Part shown: positions 35,278 to 42,218 of the stretch, one piece after another
How the letters are laid out: each line of letters begins with the position of its first letter
Position numbering within the stretch: position 1 is the stretch's first letter
Assembly: GCA_016931995.1 (NCBI GenBank)
Contig: JAFGDS010000076.1
Span: forward strand, 1-64,000
Length of the DNA stretch: 64,000 nt
Direction: 5' to 3'
From: Pirellulales bacterium
Lineage (GTDB): Bacteria > Planctomycetota > Planctomycetia > Pirellulales > Thermoguttaceae
Program-made: the position numbers and the translations under genes
The notes under the pieces: generated by a model
What the model was told of the DNA's origin: nothing
The model's database searches: none
The model's input: only the letters and a program-made list of their open reading frames with translations

Positions 35278-36375
35278 TCATCTGCGTTTATCTGCGTTCA
35301 TCTGCGGTTTCCTCCCCTCATTTTCACCCACGACCGCCGCGATCCGCTCGGCCGTGACCGGCTCGATGACGCCGCGCTCGCAGACGATGGCGCGGAGGAG
35401 CCGGGCGGGCGTGACGTCGAACGCCGGGTTGTAGACGTGGATCCCGTCCGGCGCGGTCGGGCGGCCAAAGCCGTGCGTGATCTCCGCCGGGTCGCGCTGC
35501 TCGATGGGAATGAGCCCTCCGTCGGCAATCGCCAGATCGAACGTGCTGGTGGGCGCGGCGATATAGAATGGGATGTCGTGCGCGGCGGCCAGGACGGCCA
35601 GGCCGTAGGTGCCGATCTTGTTGGCCGCGTCGCCGTTGGCGGCGATCCGATCGGCCCCGGTCAGGACCGCCTGGACGCGGCCCTCGCGCATCACCTGGGC
35701 GGCCATCGAGTCGCAGATGAGCGTGACGTCGATGTCGTGCTGGTGGAGTTCCCAGGCAGTCAGCCTCGCGCCTTGCAGCAAGGGGCGCGTCTCGTCGGCG
35801 AAGACGTGCAGGCGTTTGCCCGACTCGGCGGCCGCGTAGATCACGCCCAGGGCCGTGCCGTAGTCGGCCGTGGCCAGCCCTCCGGCGTTGCAATGGGTCA
35901 ACACGCCCTGCCCGTCGGCCAAGAGTTCGGCCCCGTGACGTCCGATCGCCCGGCACATCCGCCGGTCTTCCTCGTGGATGGCCTTGGCTTCCGTCAAGAT
36001 CGCCTCGGTGATCTCACCCGGCCCGGCCGAACCCCGCAGGGCCAGGGCGGTCCGCTTCATGCGCTCGAGGGCCCAAAAGAGGTTTACGGCCGTCGGCCGG
36101 CTGCTGGCCAGGTAGTCCACCGCCTCGTCGAGCCGGCGGAAGAAAGCGTCCTCGTCCGCGTCCCGGGCCGCCTGGATGCCCAGACACACGCCATAGGCCG
36201 CCGCCACGCCGATGGCCGGCGCCCCGCGGACCCGCAGCGCGCGGATCGCCTCCCAAAGGGTCTGGACGTCGCGGCATTCGATCTCGGCGAATTCGGCCGG
36301 CAGGCGCGTCTGGTCCACCAGCCGGAGGCAGCCGTCGGCGCCTCCGACCCAGCGGACCGTCTGGACGTGTGGCAT
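35278..36375 (-). CDS. mtnA: S-methyl-5-thioribose-1-phosphate isomerase
   Basis: 365 residues, cytoplasmic; converts methylthioribose 1-phosphate to methylthioribulose 1-phosphate in methionine salvage. Motifs: RGAPAIGVAAAYGV, LTHCNAGGLATADYGTALGV (catalytic Cys) and TGADRIAANGDAANKIGTYG (catalytic Asp), typical of MtnA and of related eIF2B-alpha-like proteins. Methylthio specificity over ribose 1,5-bisphosphate isomerase is by overall match. The last ten residues (KPQMNADKRR) are encoded by a repeat arm and are not part of the family. GAAGG lies before the ATG at suitable spacing. Confidence 0.9.
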   Translation of the reverse strand: MPHVQTVRWVGGADGCLRLVDQTRLPAEFAEIECRDVQTLWEAIRALRVRGAPAIGVAAAYGVCLGIQAARDADEDAFFRRLDEAVDYLASSRPTAVNLFWALERMKRTALALRGSAGPGEITEAILTEAKAIHEEDRRMCRAIGRHGAELLADGQGVLTHCNAGGLATADYGTALGVIYAAAESGKRLHVFADETRPLLQGARLTAWELHQHDIDVTLICDSMAAQVMREGRVQAVLTGADRIAANGDAANKIGTYGLAVLAAAHDIPFYIAAPTSTFDLAIADGGLIPIEQRDPAEITHGFGRPTAPDGIHVYNPAFDVTPARLLRAIVCERGVIEPVTAERIAAVVGENEGRKPQMNADKRR

Positions 36376-36660
36376 GGAGCAACCTTCGATCGTGAACGGC
36401 AAACTCGCAGCGGGCGACAGGAACCCTATGGATGATAGCCGACCACGGCGAGGGGACAAGATGGGTAGTTTCCATACCGGGCGGACAAAACCGATCTTGG
36501 CCCGGCGCGGTGTTCGTGCGAAAATGGCCCGACTTGAGCCGAGGTGACCTTTCAGCCCAACGCCGGCCCTCTCGTCATCCTGAGCGCAGCGAAGGATCTC
36601 CAGCCCAATAACGACGGAGATTCTTTGCTTCGCTCGGAATGACGCGATCGCTTTGGCTCA
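36376..36660. repeat. Full copy of the HPERSEGS-type repeat
   Basis: Left arm 36574-36600 (gtcatcctgagcgcagcgaa and on) and right arm 36617-36643 (complement with few mismatches) fold with a 16-base loop. This is the most complete copy in the window. Between divergent mtnA and the acyltransferase gene. Confidence 0.8.
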
Positions 36661-37662
36661 ATGGCCACCAACAACCACATGGCCTGGCCGCCACCAACGC
36701 GGCATGTGCGATGCGTCCCGCGGAGGGTTTTCCCGGTGCAAGGCAAACGGATTGCCGACTTCCTGGTGTACCTGGTCGTCCGGGTGTTGATCTGCATCGT
36801 GCAGGCGATGCGGGTGGAGGCCGGTCGGTCGATGGCTCGCCGCCTGGCCTGGCTCTTCGACGACGTGCTCAAAATCCGCCGCGACGTGGTCGAGGAGAAT
36901 CTTTCTCACGCGTTTCCCGAGTGGTCGGAGTCGAAACGCCGCCAGATCGCCCGGCAGATGTGGGAGCACCTGTTTCTCCTGGTGCTTGAAGTGGCGCACG
37001 CCCCGCGGAAGCTCCACGAGACGAATTGGCGCCGTTATATTTCGCTGGACAACGAGGCGGTGCTCGTCCGGGCCCTTTTGAGCGACCGGCCCACACTGGT
37101 GATCACGGCCCACTTCGGCAACTTCGAGGTGGCCGGCTACATGCTGGGCCTCCTGGGATTTCCCACGTACACGGTCGCCAGGACGCTCGACAATCGGTAC
37201 CTGGACCGGTTTCTCAACGAGTTCCGCAGCCACCGGGGTCAGTACATCATTCCGAAAAACGGCGGCTACGATCAGATTGTCGAGGTGCTCGGCCGCGGGG
37301 GCGCGATGACGTTTCTGGCCGATCAATACGCGGGCCGCAAGGGCTGCTGGGTCGAGTTCTTCGGCCGGCCCGCCTCCGCCCACAAGGCCATCTCGCTCCT
37401 GGCCCTGGCCAACGACGCGCCGGTCGTCGTGGCCGGCGCGTGGCGCCGCGGGGGGCCGCTCGCGCTCGAATTGACCGTGGTGGCCGCGGCCGACCAGCGC
37501 GAATCGAGCGACGCGTTGGGAAGCGTCCGCGAGCTGACCCAATGGTACACGTCGCGGCTGGAAGAACTCATCCGCGGGGCGCCGGCCCAGTACTGGTGGA
37601 TCCACCGCCGCTGGAAAGACACCCGCCAACGTCCCCGCGGCAAAAAGCGCGCGGCGGCGTAG
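36661..37662 (+). CDS. LpxL/HtrB-family lysophospholipid acyltransferase
   Basis: 333 residues, inner-membrane. HFGNFEVAGYMLG gives the HX4(D/E) catalytic motif (HFGNFE), and later FFGRPASAHKA and WWIHRRWKDTR are typical of the lauroyl/lipid A late-acyltransferase family. A membrane helix at about 30-50 (LVYLVVRVLICIVQAMRV) anchors it. In planctomycetes these enzymes may act on lipid A or other lipids; the substrate is not shown. The start at this ATG is not certain: a GTG at 36736 (VQGKRIADFLVYLV) would give a more usual N-terminus. Confidence 0.85.
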   Translation: MATNNHMAWPPPTRHVRCVPRRVFPVQGKRIADFLVYLVVRVLICIVQAMRVEAGRSMARRLAWLFDDVLKIRRDVVEENLSHAFPEWSESKRRQIARQMWEHLFLLVLEVAHAPRKLHETNWRRYISLDNEAVLVRALLSDRPTLVITAHFGNFEVAGYMLGLLGFPTYTVARTLDNRYLDRFLNEFRSHRGQYIIPKNGGYDQIVEVLGRGGAMTFLADQYAGRKGCWVEFFGRPASAHKAISLLALANDAPVVVAGAWRRGGPLALELTVVAAADQRESSDALGSVRELTQWYTSRLEELIRGAPAQYWWIHRRWKDTRQRPRGKKRAAA

Positions 37663-37684
37663 TGACGCAGAGGGCGATGGGCGC

Positions 37685-37708
37685 CATGGCCACGCTGGCG
37701 TGGCCATG
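37685..37708. repeat. CATGGCCACGC palindrome
   Basis: Perfect 11-bp inverted repeat CATGGCCACGC-TG-GCGTGGCCATG. Same family as the two copies at 22514-22586 (T replaced by G). It lies between two convergent stop codons, where it could act as a bidirectional terminator-like hairpin. Confidence 0.8.
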
Positions 37709-37737
37709 TGGATTTCGCTGTCGGAGAGTTGCCCGTA

Positions 37738-37824
37738 TCAACCGGTGTTTGCCCAGGTGGTCGAAAACCCAAACACCACGGCGAGAATCCAACAGTCCCT
37801 CTTCTTCCACTCCACGGGCGTCAT
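37738..37824 (-). CDS. Small translationally coupled membrane peptide
   Basis: 28 codons, MTPVEWKKRDCWILAVVFGF then STTWANTG. The ATG overlaps the TGA stop of the upstream lipoprotein gene as ATGA and has AAGGAGG upstream with 6-base spacing, a stronger ribosome site than most genes in the window. The middle WILAVVFGF is hydrophobic and could span or touch the membrane; a basic KKR precedes it, giving positive-inside topology. Too short for family assignment. It may be a real coupled micropeptide; it could also be a chance ORF below a good ribosome site. Confidence 0.5.
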   Translation of the reverse strand: MTPVEWKKRDCWILAVVFGFSTTWANTG

Positions 37825-38552
37825 GGCTTTTCCTCCTTGCGGTCTGCCATCGCGTCATTCGTGTCCGTGCCCCCGTGGTCTTCAACGCGCTCGACCGTGC
37901 CGTCGGGTTTGTACCAGGTCCACAGGCCGACATCCTTTCCGCGAGATTTCGTTCCTTCAACCCTCTTCACGCCCGAGTGATAGTAACCCACAAACGGACC
38001 GTGTACCTTCCCGTCAATGTACCGTTGCTCCGAGGTGATCTGTCCGTTGGGCGCCCACATCGCATGGCGCGTCCGCTGGCCGTCCTTCAGATCCAACTCC
38101 CAGATCTTCGTCCCATCGGCGGCAAAGTACGTCTGCCTGCCCGTGCCGTCGACGATTTCGGACACGATCACGCCTTTCGGATCGTGGTACTTCCCCCACT
38201 TCACGTCGTGTATGTCCGGCGCGGGATCGTCGGGTCCGTTGCTCCCAACCCGGCACTCGCCCTCCTCGCGGAGCGTCCCGTCGGGATACGTCCCGCGGAA
38301 GGCGTTCCAGCCTTCGCCGCGGTAGTCAATCTCCGTCCACCCGTCCGCTTCGTCAGACGGCGGGAGCACGAGTCGATAGAATGATCGGCCGAGCAAACCC
38401 GGCCCGCCGATGTCGAGCCCCCGGTAATAGCCCGTGTAACACTCCGGGCACACGCTCAGCGGGCAACTCCTCGGCCAAAGGCACGCCCCCATGATCGCTG
38501 CCCCGATCACGATCAAGAGAATCACCAAACACAAAGCCGCGCGCGATGCCAT
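37821..38552 (-). CDS. MORN/YwqK-like repeat lipoprotein
   Basis: 243 residues. N-terminal hydrophobic segment with lipobox-like IMGAC (Cys24), so probably a lipoprotein. C-terminal half has YwqK-type (MORN_2) repeats: YPDGTLREEGEC, FAADGTKIWELDLKDGQ, APNGQITSEQRYIDGK, YHSGVKRVEGTKSRGK, YKPDGTVERVEDHGG. Some database families label these toxin-antitoxin YwqK antitoxins, but here no toxin is adjacent. Ribosome site AAGGAGA lies before the ATG. The coupled 28-codon ORF follows. Role unknown. Confidence 0.75.
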   Translation of the reverse strand: MASRAALCLVILLIVIGAAIMGACLWPRSCPLSVCPECYTGYYRGLDIGGPGLLGRSFYRLVLPPSDEADGWTEIDYRGEGWNAFRGTYPDGTLREEGECRVGSNGPDDPAPDIHDVKWGKYHDPKGVIVSEIVDGTGRQTYFAADGTKIWELDLKDGQRTRHAMWAPNGQITSEQRYIDGKVHGPFVGYYHSGVKRVEGTKSRGKDVGLWTWYKPDGTVERVEDHGGTDTNDAMADRKEEKP

Positions 38553-38602
38553 GACGCGAGTCTCCTTGCCTTTGGGTAGTCACGCCCGCGAACTCGCACA
38601 GA

Positions 38603-38650
38603 GCCGCCAAGAACTCCCTCCTCCGCGTCTCCGCGCCTCCGCGCGAGACA
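38603..38650. repeat. Single arm of the cgcgcggag repeat
   Basis: ctccgcgtctccgcgcctcc and gcgcgag resemble the right arm of the perfect hairpin at 40788-40851 and the copy at 39142-39191. No complementary left arm is found nearby. Confidence 0.6.
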
Positions 38651-38665
38651 TCTCTCCTTCTCGTT

Positions 38666-38713
38666 CTACTCCTCGAAACTCCGGTGCAGTTGCGCCACAA
38701 GGTCATGTTTCAT
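38666..38713 (-). pseudogene. 15-codon remnant resembling the start of a DinD-like gene
   Basis: ATG with GAAGGAAAAGGA upstream, then MKHDLVAQLHRSFEE and a stop; right after the stop the sequence becomes a repeat arm (38603-38650). The 15 residues look like the N-terminus of DinD/BRO-N-type proteins, from memory of the pattern MK(H/S)ELVAxLHxxFE. I read it as the 5' stub of a gene removed by repeat-associated rearrangement. It may equally be a free micropeptide. Confidence 0.35.
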
Positions 38714-38763
38714 GGTGTGTCCTTTTCCTTCGGTGAAGCCCGCCGTCACTGATCGGCGTCCGG

Positions 38764-39108
38764 CTAGAGTTGATTGATCGCGGTTATCACCCGGGCGATG
38801 GCCCACGCAACAGCCGCGAAGAAGACGATGAGCGTGACGCAACCGCCAACGGCGTGAGGTAGCGAGTTCGAGTATCTCTTCGCATTTGCAAACCCGAGTA
38901 GGGTATACACGATGCCACCAATCAGACCGGCCCAGGCCAGGAGGTTGCTTACAAGCGAGGCTCGCACGCCAGATAAATTGATCAACGTACCCAATACTAT
39001 ACCCGCAATCGGCAGGATCCACGCCAACTTCGCTTGGCTCCACGCCGGTCTTGCATCAGTAGCAGATGGTGGCAGCGGCTCCGGTGACCGAAACGGATTT
39101 TCCGCCAT
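38764..39108 (-). CDS. Small membrane protein of unknown function
   Basis: 114 residues. MAENPFRSPEPLPPS is the NPFxSP-type N-terminus seen in planctomycete small membrane proteins. Three hydrophobic segments follow (about 30-46, 52-70, 88-108). Function not recognised. A weak AG-rich ribosome site precedes the ATG. Lies between two repeat arms. Confidence 0.6.
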   Translation of the reverse strand: MAENPFRSPEPLPPSATDARPAWSQAKLAWILPIAGIVLGTLINLSGVRASLVSNLLAWAGLIGGIVYTLLGFANAKRYSNSLPHAVGGCVTLIVFFAAVAWAIARVITAINQL

Positions 39109-39141
39109 TCTTCACTTCTCGCGGTCTGGATTCGGCGAACC

Positions 39142-39191
39142 CGCGCGGAGACGCCAAGACGCAAAGAACGGCCCCTCCGCGCCTCCGCGCG
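39142..39191. repeat. Copy of the cgcgcggag hairpin
   Basis: CGCGCGGAG (39142-39150) and CTCCGCGCG (39183-39191) form a 9-bp stem with a 32-base loop; family of the 27-bp hairpin at 40788-40851. The lutB stop codon lies directly beside it at 39194-39196. Confidence 0.7.
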
Positions 39192-39193
39192 AA

Positions 39194-40594
39194 TCATTTC
39201 CCCTCTTCTTTCCACGTTGCCCGAAACGCTGGCCCGGGCACTTCGGGCAAGTCCCGCCCGCGGGTCCAGGCGCCGAGCTGCAACGGGTGCCAGGGTAGAT
39301 ACTTCGCAAGGCGGACGCCCAGACGCACGGCGGCCATCGTGAGCCGGTAGCGCAGCGGGCCGCTCATCGACCACGCCCAGGCTTTCCACATGAGCCGCTC
39401 CCAAAACGAGCGGACCGGCGAGGGCTCGCTTGTCGCGCGGTGGCGAAGGTGAACGAGCTGATGGGCCAGATCGATCTTCACGGGGCAAGCCTCCGCGCAC
39501 GCCCCGCACAGCGACGACGCGAACGGCAGCTTGCCCGCCTTGTCCAGGCCGGCCAATAGCGGCGTCACGATCGACCCGATCGGACCCGGATACACCCAGC
39601 CGTACGCCCAACCGCCCACGCGGCGATACACCGGGCAGTTGTTCAAACACGCGCCGCACCGGATGCAGCCCAGAGCCATGCGCGTCATCCGATCGGCCAG
39701 CACGCGGGTGCGCCCGTTGTCGAGAATGATGACGTACATCTTCCGCCCCGGCACGGGCCCGTCGATCAGGTGCGTGTACGACGTCAGCTTTTGCCCCGTG
39801 CCGCTTCGAGCGAGGAGATTGAGAAACAGCGGCAAGTATTCCATCCGCGGGAGGAGCTTCTCGATGCCCATGAGCGCCACGTGCACCGGCGGCGCCGAGG
39901 TGGACAGGCCCGCGTTGCCTTCGTTTTCGACCACGACGAGCGTGCCCGTCTCGGCGATGCCGAAATTCACGCCCGAGATGCCCATGTCGGCCTTGAGGTA
40001 CTCTTCGCGCAGGTGTCGCCGGGCGATGTCGGTCAGGGCCTGGTGCTCCGCGGTGAAGGGCTCGCCGAGCTTCTCGGCGAACAGCCGCCCGCAGTCGGCC
40101 GCGGAGAGGTGCAATGCGGGCGTAACAATATGGACGGGCCGCTGGCCGGCCAACTGCACGAGGTACTCGCCCAGGTCCGTCTCGACCGCCCGAATGCCCT
40201 CCGCCGCAAGGGCGTGGTTCAGCTCCATCTCCTCGCTGACCATCGTCTTCGACTTGACGACGTTTTTGACCTTGTGCTCGCGGGCCAGCTCGAGCACGAG
40301 CCGGTTGGCCTCGCGGGCGTCTTCCGCCCAAAGCACCGTAACGCCCCGCGCGGTCAAATTCCGCTCGAACTCGACCAAGAGCCGGTCCAAGTTGGCCAGC
40401 ACGTACTGCTTCACCGCGTGCGCGGCCTCGCGCCAGTCTTGCCATTGGGGAATGCCGGCGGCCAGCTCGCGGATCTGCCGGGCGGACCGCTCGGTGGCCT
40501 CGCCCAGCGCCCTCGAGCCCGCCGGCTCGGCCAGCCCCGCCGTCTCGCGCTTGAGAAACTCCGCCCCGGCCAATGAGTTGTGTTGTGTGGACAT
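39194..40594 (-). CDS. lutB: Lactate-utilisation iron-sulfur protein LutB-like
   Basis: 466 residues. N-terminal LUD domain (ANLDRLLVEFERNLTARG, IVTPALHLSAADCGRLFAEK) and C-terminal ferredoxin with CIRCGACLNNCPVYRRVGG and CGACAEACPVKID, that is two [4Fe-4S] sites, as in LutB/YkgF. Oxidises L-lactate together with LutA and LutC in characterised bacteria. Here lutA lies upstream, separated by 364 bases of stacked repeats; no lutC is found in the window. Start MSTQHNSLAGAEF has AAGGG upstream. Confidence 0.88.
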   Translation of the reverse strand: MSTQHNSLAGAEFLKRETAGLAEPAGSRALGEATERSARQIRELAAGIPQWQDWREAAHAVKQYVLANLDRLLVEFERNLTARGVTVLWAEDAREANRLVLELAREHKVKNVVKSKTMVSEEMELNHALAAEGIRAVETDLGEYLVQLAGQRPVHIVTPALHLSAADCGRLFAEKLGEPFTAEHQALTDIARRHLREEYLKADMGISGVNFGIAETGTLVVVENEGNAGLSTSAPPVHVALMGIEKLLPRMEYLPLFLNLLARSGTGQKLTSYTHLIDGPVPGRKMYVIILDNGRTRVLADRMTRMALGCIRCGACLNNCPVYRRVGGWAYGWVYPGPIGSIVTPLLAGLDKAGKLPFASSLCGACAEACPVKIDLAHQLVHLRHRATSEPSPVRSFWERLMWKAWAWSMSGPLRYRLTMAAVRLGVRLAKYLPWHPLQLGAWTRGRDLPEVPGPAFRATWKEEGK

Positions 40595-40958
40595 CGTATC
40601 GGTTTCCCTTGTCACGCTGCGCGCAACGGTCATCCTGAACTGAGTCGTCATCCTGAGCGCAGCGAAGGATCCGCCGTGAGATTCGGCGCTGCGCTTGGCA
40701 GTAACGCGTTTCGCTTGACTCCCTGTGGCCGGAGGGGGACAGTCCCCTTTTTCGCGGCGAATTTACCTCTCTCTTGGATTCCGAAAACTCGCGCGGAGAC
40801 GCGAAGGCGCGGAGAACGTCCTCACTCCGCGCCTTCGCGTCTCCGCGCGAGCTATCCCTTATTCCTTCCTCGACGCCACCCAGCCGCGAAAAACGGGACA
40901 GTCTCCCGCGAACGGTCCCCTCACCCCCGGCCCCTCTCCCGCAAGCGGGCGAGGGGAG
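40595..40958. repeat. Nested palindromes between lutA and lutB
   Basis: Core: perfect 27-bp inverted repeat, left 40788-40814, right 40825-40851, 10-base loop (begins ctcgcgcggagacgcgaagg). Around it: arms near 40733-40756 and 40890-40915 with ggggacagtccccttttt type and tttttcgcgg in opposite orientation. Farther out a half of the HPERSEGS repeat (40643-40675). Several families thus lie inside one another. Confidence 0.85.
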
Positions 40959-41735
40959 TCACTTGCCCTCGGCGACGAGAACCTCCGCGATGTGCTTCGT
41001 CTCGATGTGCCGCGTCGCCGGATCGCGATTCAGGATCCCGGCGATATGCATCAAACAACTGCTGTCGGGCGACACCAGCACGTCGGCGCCGCTGGCCGCC
41101 ACGTTCCGCGCCTTCGTCCGCCCCATCGCCAGCGACGTGCCCGGCATCTTCACGCTAAACGTGCCCCCAAACCCGCAACATTCGATCGCCTCGGGCAGCT
41201 CGCAATACTCCAGCCCCCGAACGCTCTTCAGAAGCGCAAGCGGCGGCTCCGCCACGCCCAGCTCGCGCCGCGTGTGGCAGCCGATGTGCAGGGCGACTTT
41301 CCGCGGGTAGCTCGCGCCCGTATCCGTCACGCCCAGCACCTCGACCAGAAACTCCGTCAGCTCGAACACCCGCCGGCCAATCTCGATAATTCGAGGGTCG
41401 GGATCCACCTGCTCGAAGAACACGCGGCACATCGCCGTGCACGAGCCCGACGGACCAACGATCCAGCGATACGGCTCGAACGTGTCGCAGAAGTGCCGCA
41501 CCACCCGCCGCGCTTCGTCCCAATAACCGGAGTTGAACGCCGGCTGCCCGCAACACGTCTGCTCCTTCGGAAACACCACGGGCACGCCCTGCCGGCGCAA
41601 GAGCTCGACCGTGGCCTGGGCTGCCGCGGGAAAGAACTGGTCCACGTAACACGGCACGAACAGCGCGACCGGCTCGCCCCGCTCGTACTTCGGATACTCC
41701 CACTTCGCCGGCGCCGTGCGGATAAGTCGAATCAT
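40959..41735 (-). CDS. lutA: Lactate-utilisation iron-sulfur protein LutA-like
   Basis: 258 residues, Fe-S oxidoreductase. Two cysteine-rich CCG motifs of the family: TCCGQPAFNSGYW and ECCGFGGTFSVK, plus HIGCHTRRELG, as in LutA/YkgE and GlpC-like proteins. Works with LutB in L-lactate oxidation in characterised systems. The operon order lutA-lutB on this strand is intact, but the junction is broken by repeats, so co-transcription depends on read-through. The ATG start gives a normal family N-terminus. Confidence 0.88.
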   Translation of the reverse strand: MIRLIRTAPAKWEYPKYERGEPVALFVPCYVDQFFPAAAQATVELLRRQGVPVVFPKEQTCCGQPAFNSGYWDEARRVVRHFCDTFEPYRWIVGPSGSCTAMCRVFFEQVDPDPRIIEIGRRVFELTEFLVEVLGVTDTGASYPRKVALHIGCHTRRELGVAEPPLALLKSVRGLEYCELPEAIECCGFGGTFSVKMPGTSLAMGRTKARNVAASGADVLVSPDSSCLMHIAGILNRDPATRHIETKHIAEVLVAEGK

Positions 41736-42218
41736 GGTTGGGGCCTGTAATCGCGGGGGTCAATGAGCCGCTTGCGGCTTCGCAACACAAAACGTCGGCA
41801 CGATCATTGCTCTGCCCCCCTTTCTTGTAATCCCTCCGCGTCCCCTTGACCAGGCGGTGGGCGCACCCCGTGGCACAGCCGCCCTCGGCTGTGAAAACTG
41901 CCTAGCACAGCCGAGGGCGGGTGTGCCACAGGGGTTTGTCCAGCAGAGGCGCCCCATTTCCAACACGTTCCCGCAGCCGACGCCACTCGATTGTGGGGTG
42001 CTCACCGCGCACGTTTGCCTTCGAGCCACCCCGCGAAATTCGCCCCGACCTTTTCAGGTTAACGTCCCCAAGCGACCCCAGCCGATGTTAAATTGTGCCG
42101 GCTGGCGAAACTGCGGAATATACGCAGACTTGCCACGCCGGCCGAGCACGGCATCCTGGCCGCTCTGCTCGTTTCCTAAGCATCCCTGCCCGTCGATAAG
42201 GCAATAACTGAGGTCCCC
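41736..42218. repeat. Intergenic region with a long inverted repeat
   Basis: Left arm 41871-41893 (tggcacagccgccctcggct and gtg) and right arm 41906-41928 pair over 23 bases with one mismatch, 12-base loop. Its core gccctcggc matches 20156-20175 and 55526-55545. The remainder is moderately AT-richer near 42080-42140 and may hold the promoter of the GAF-SpoIIE gene; nothing else is recognised. Confidence 0.75.
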
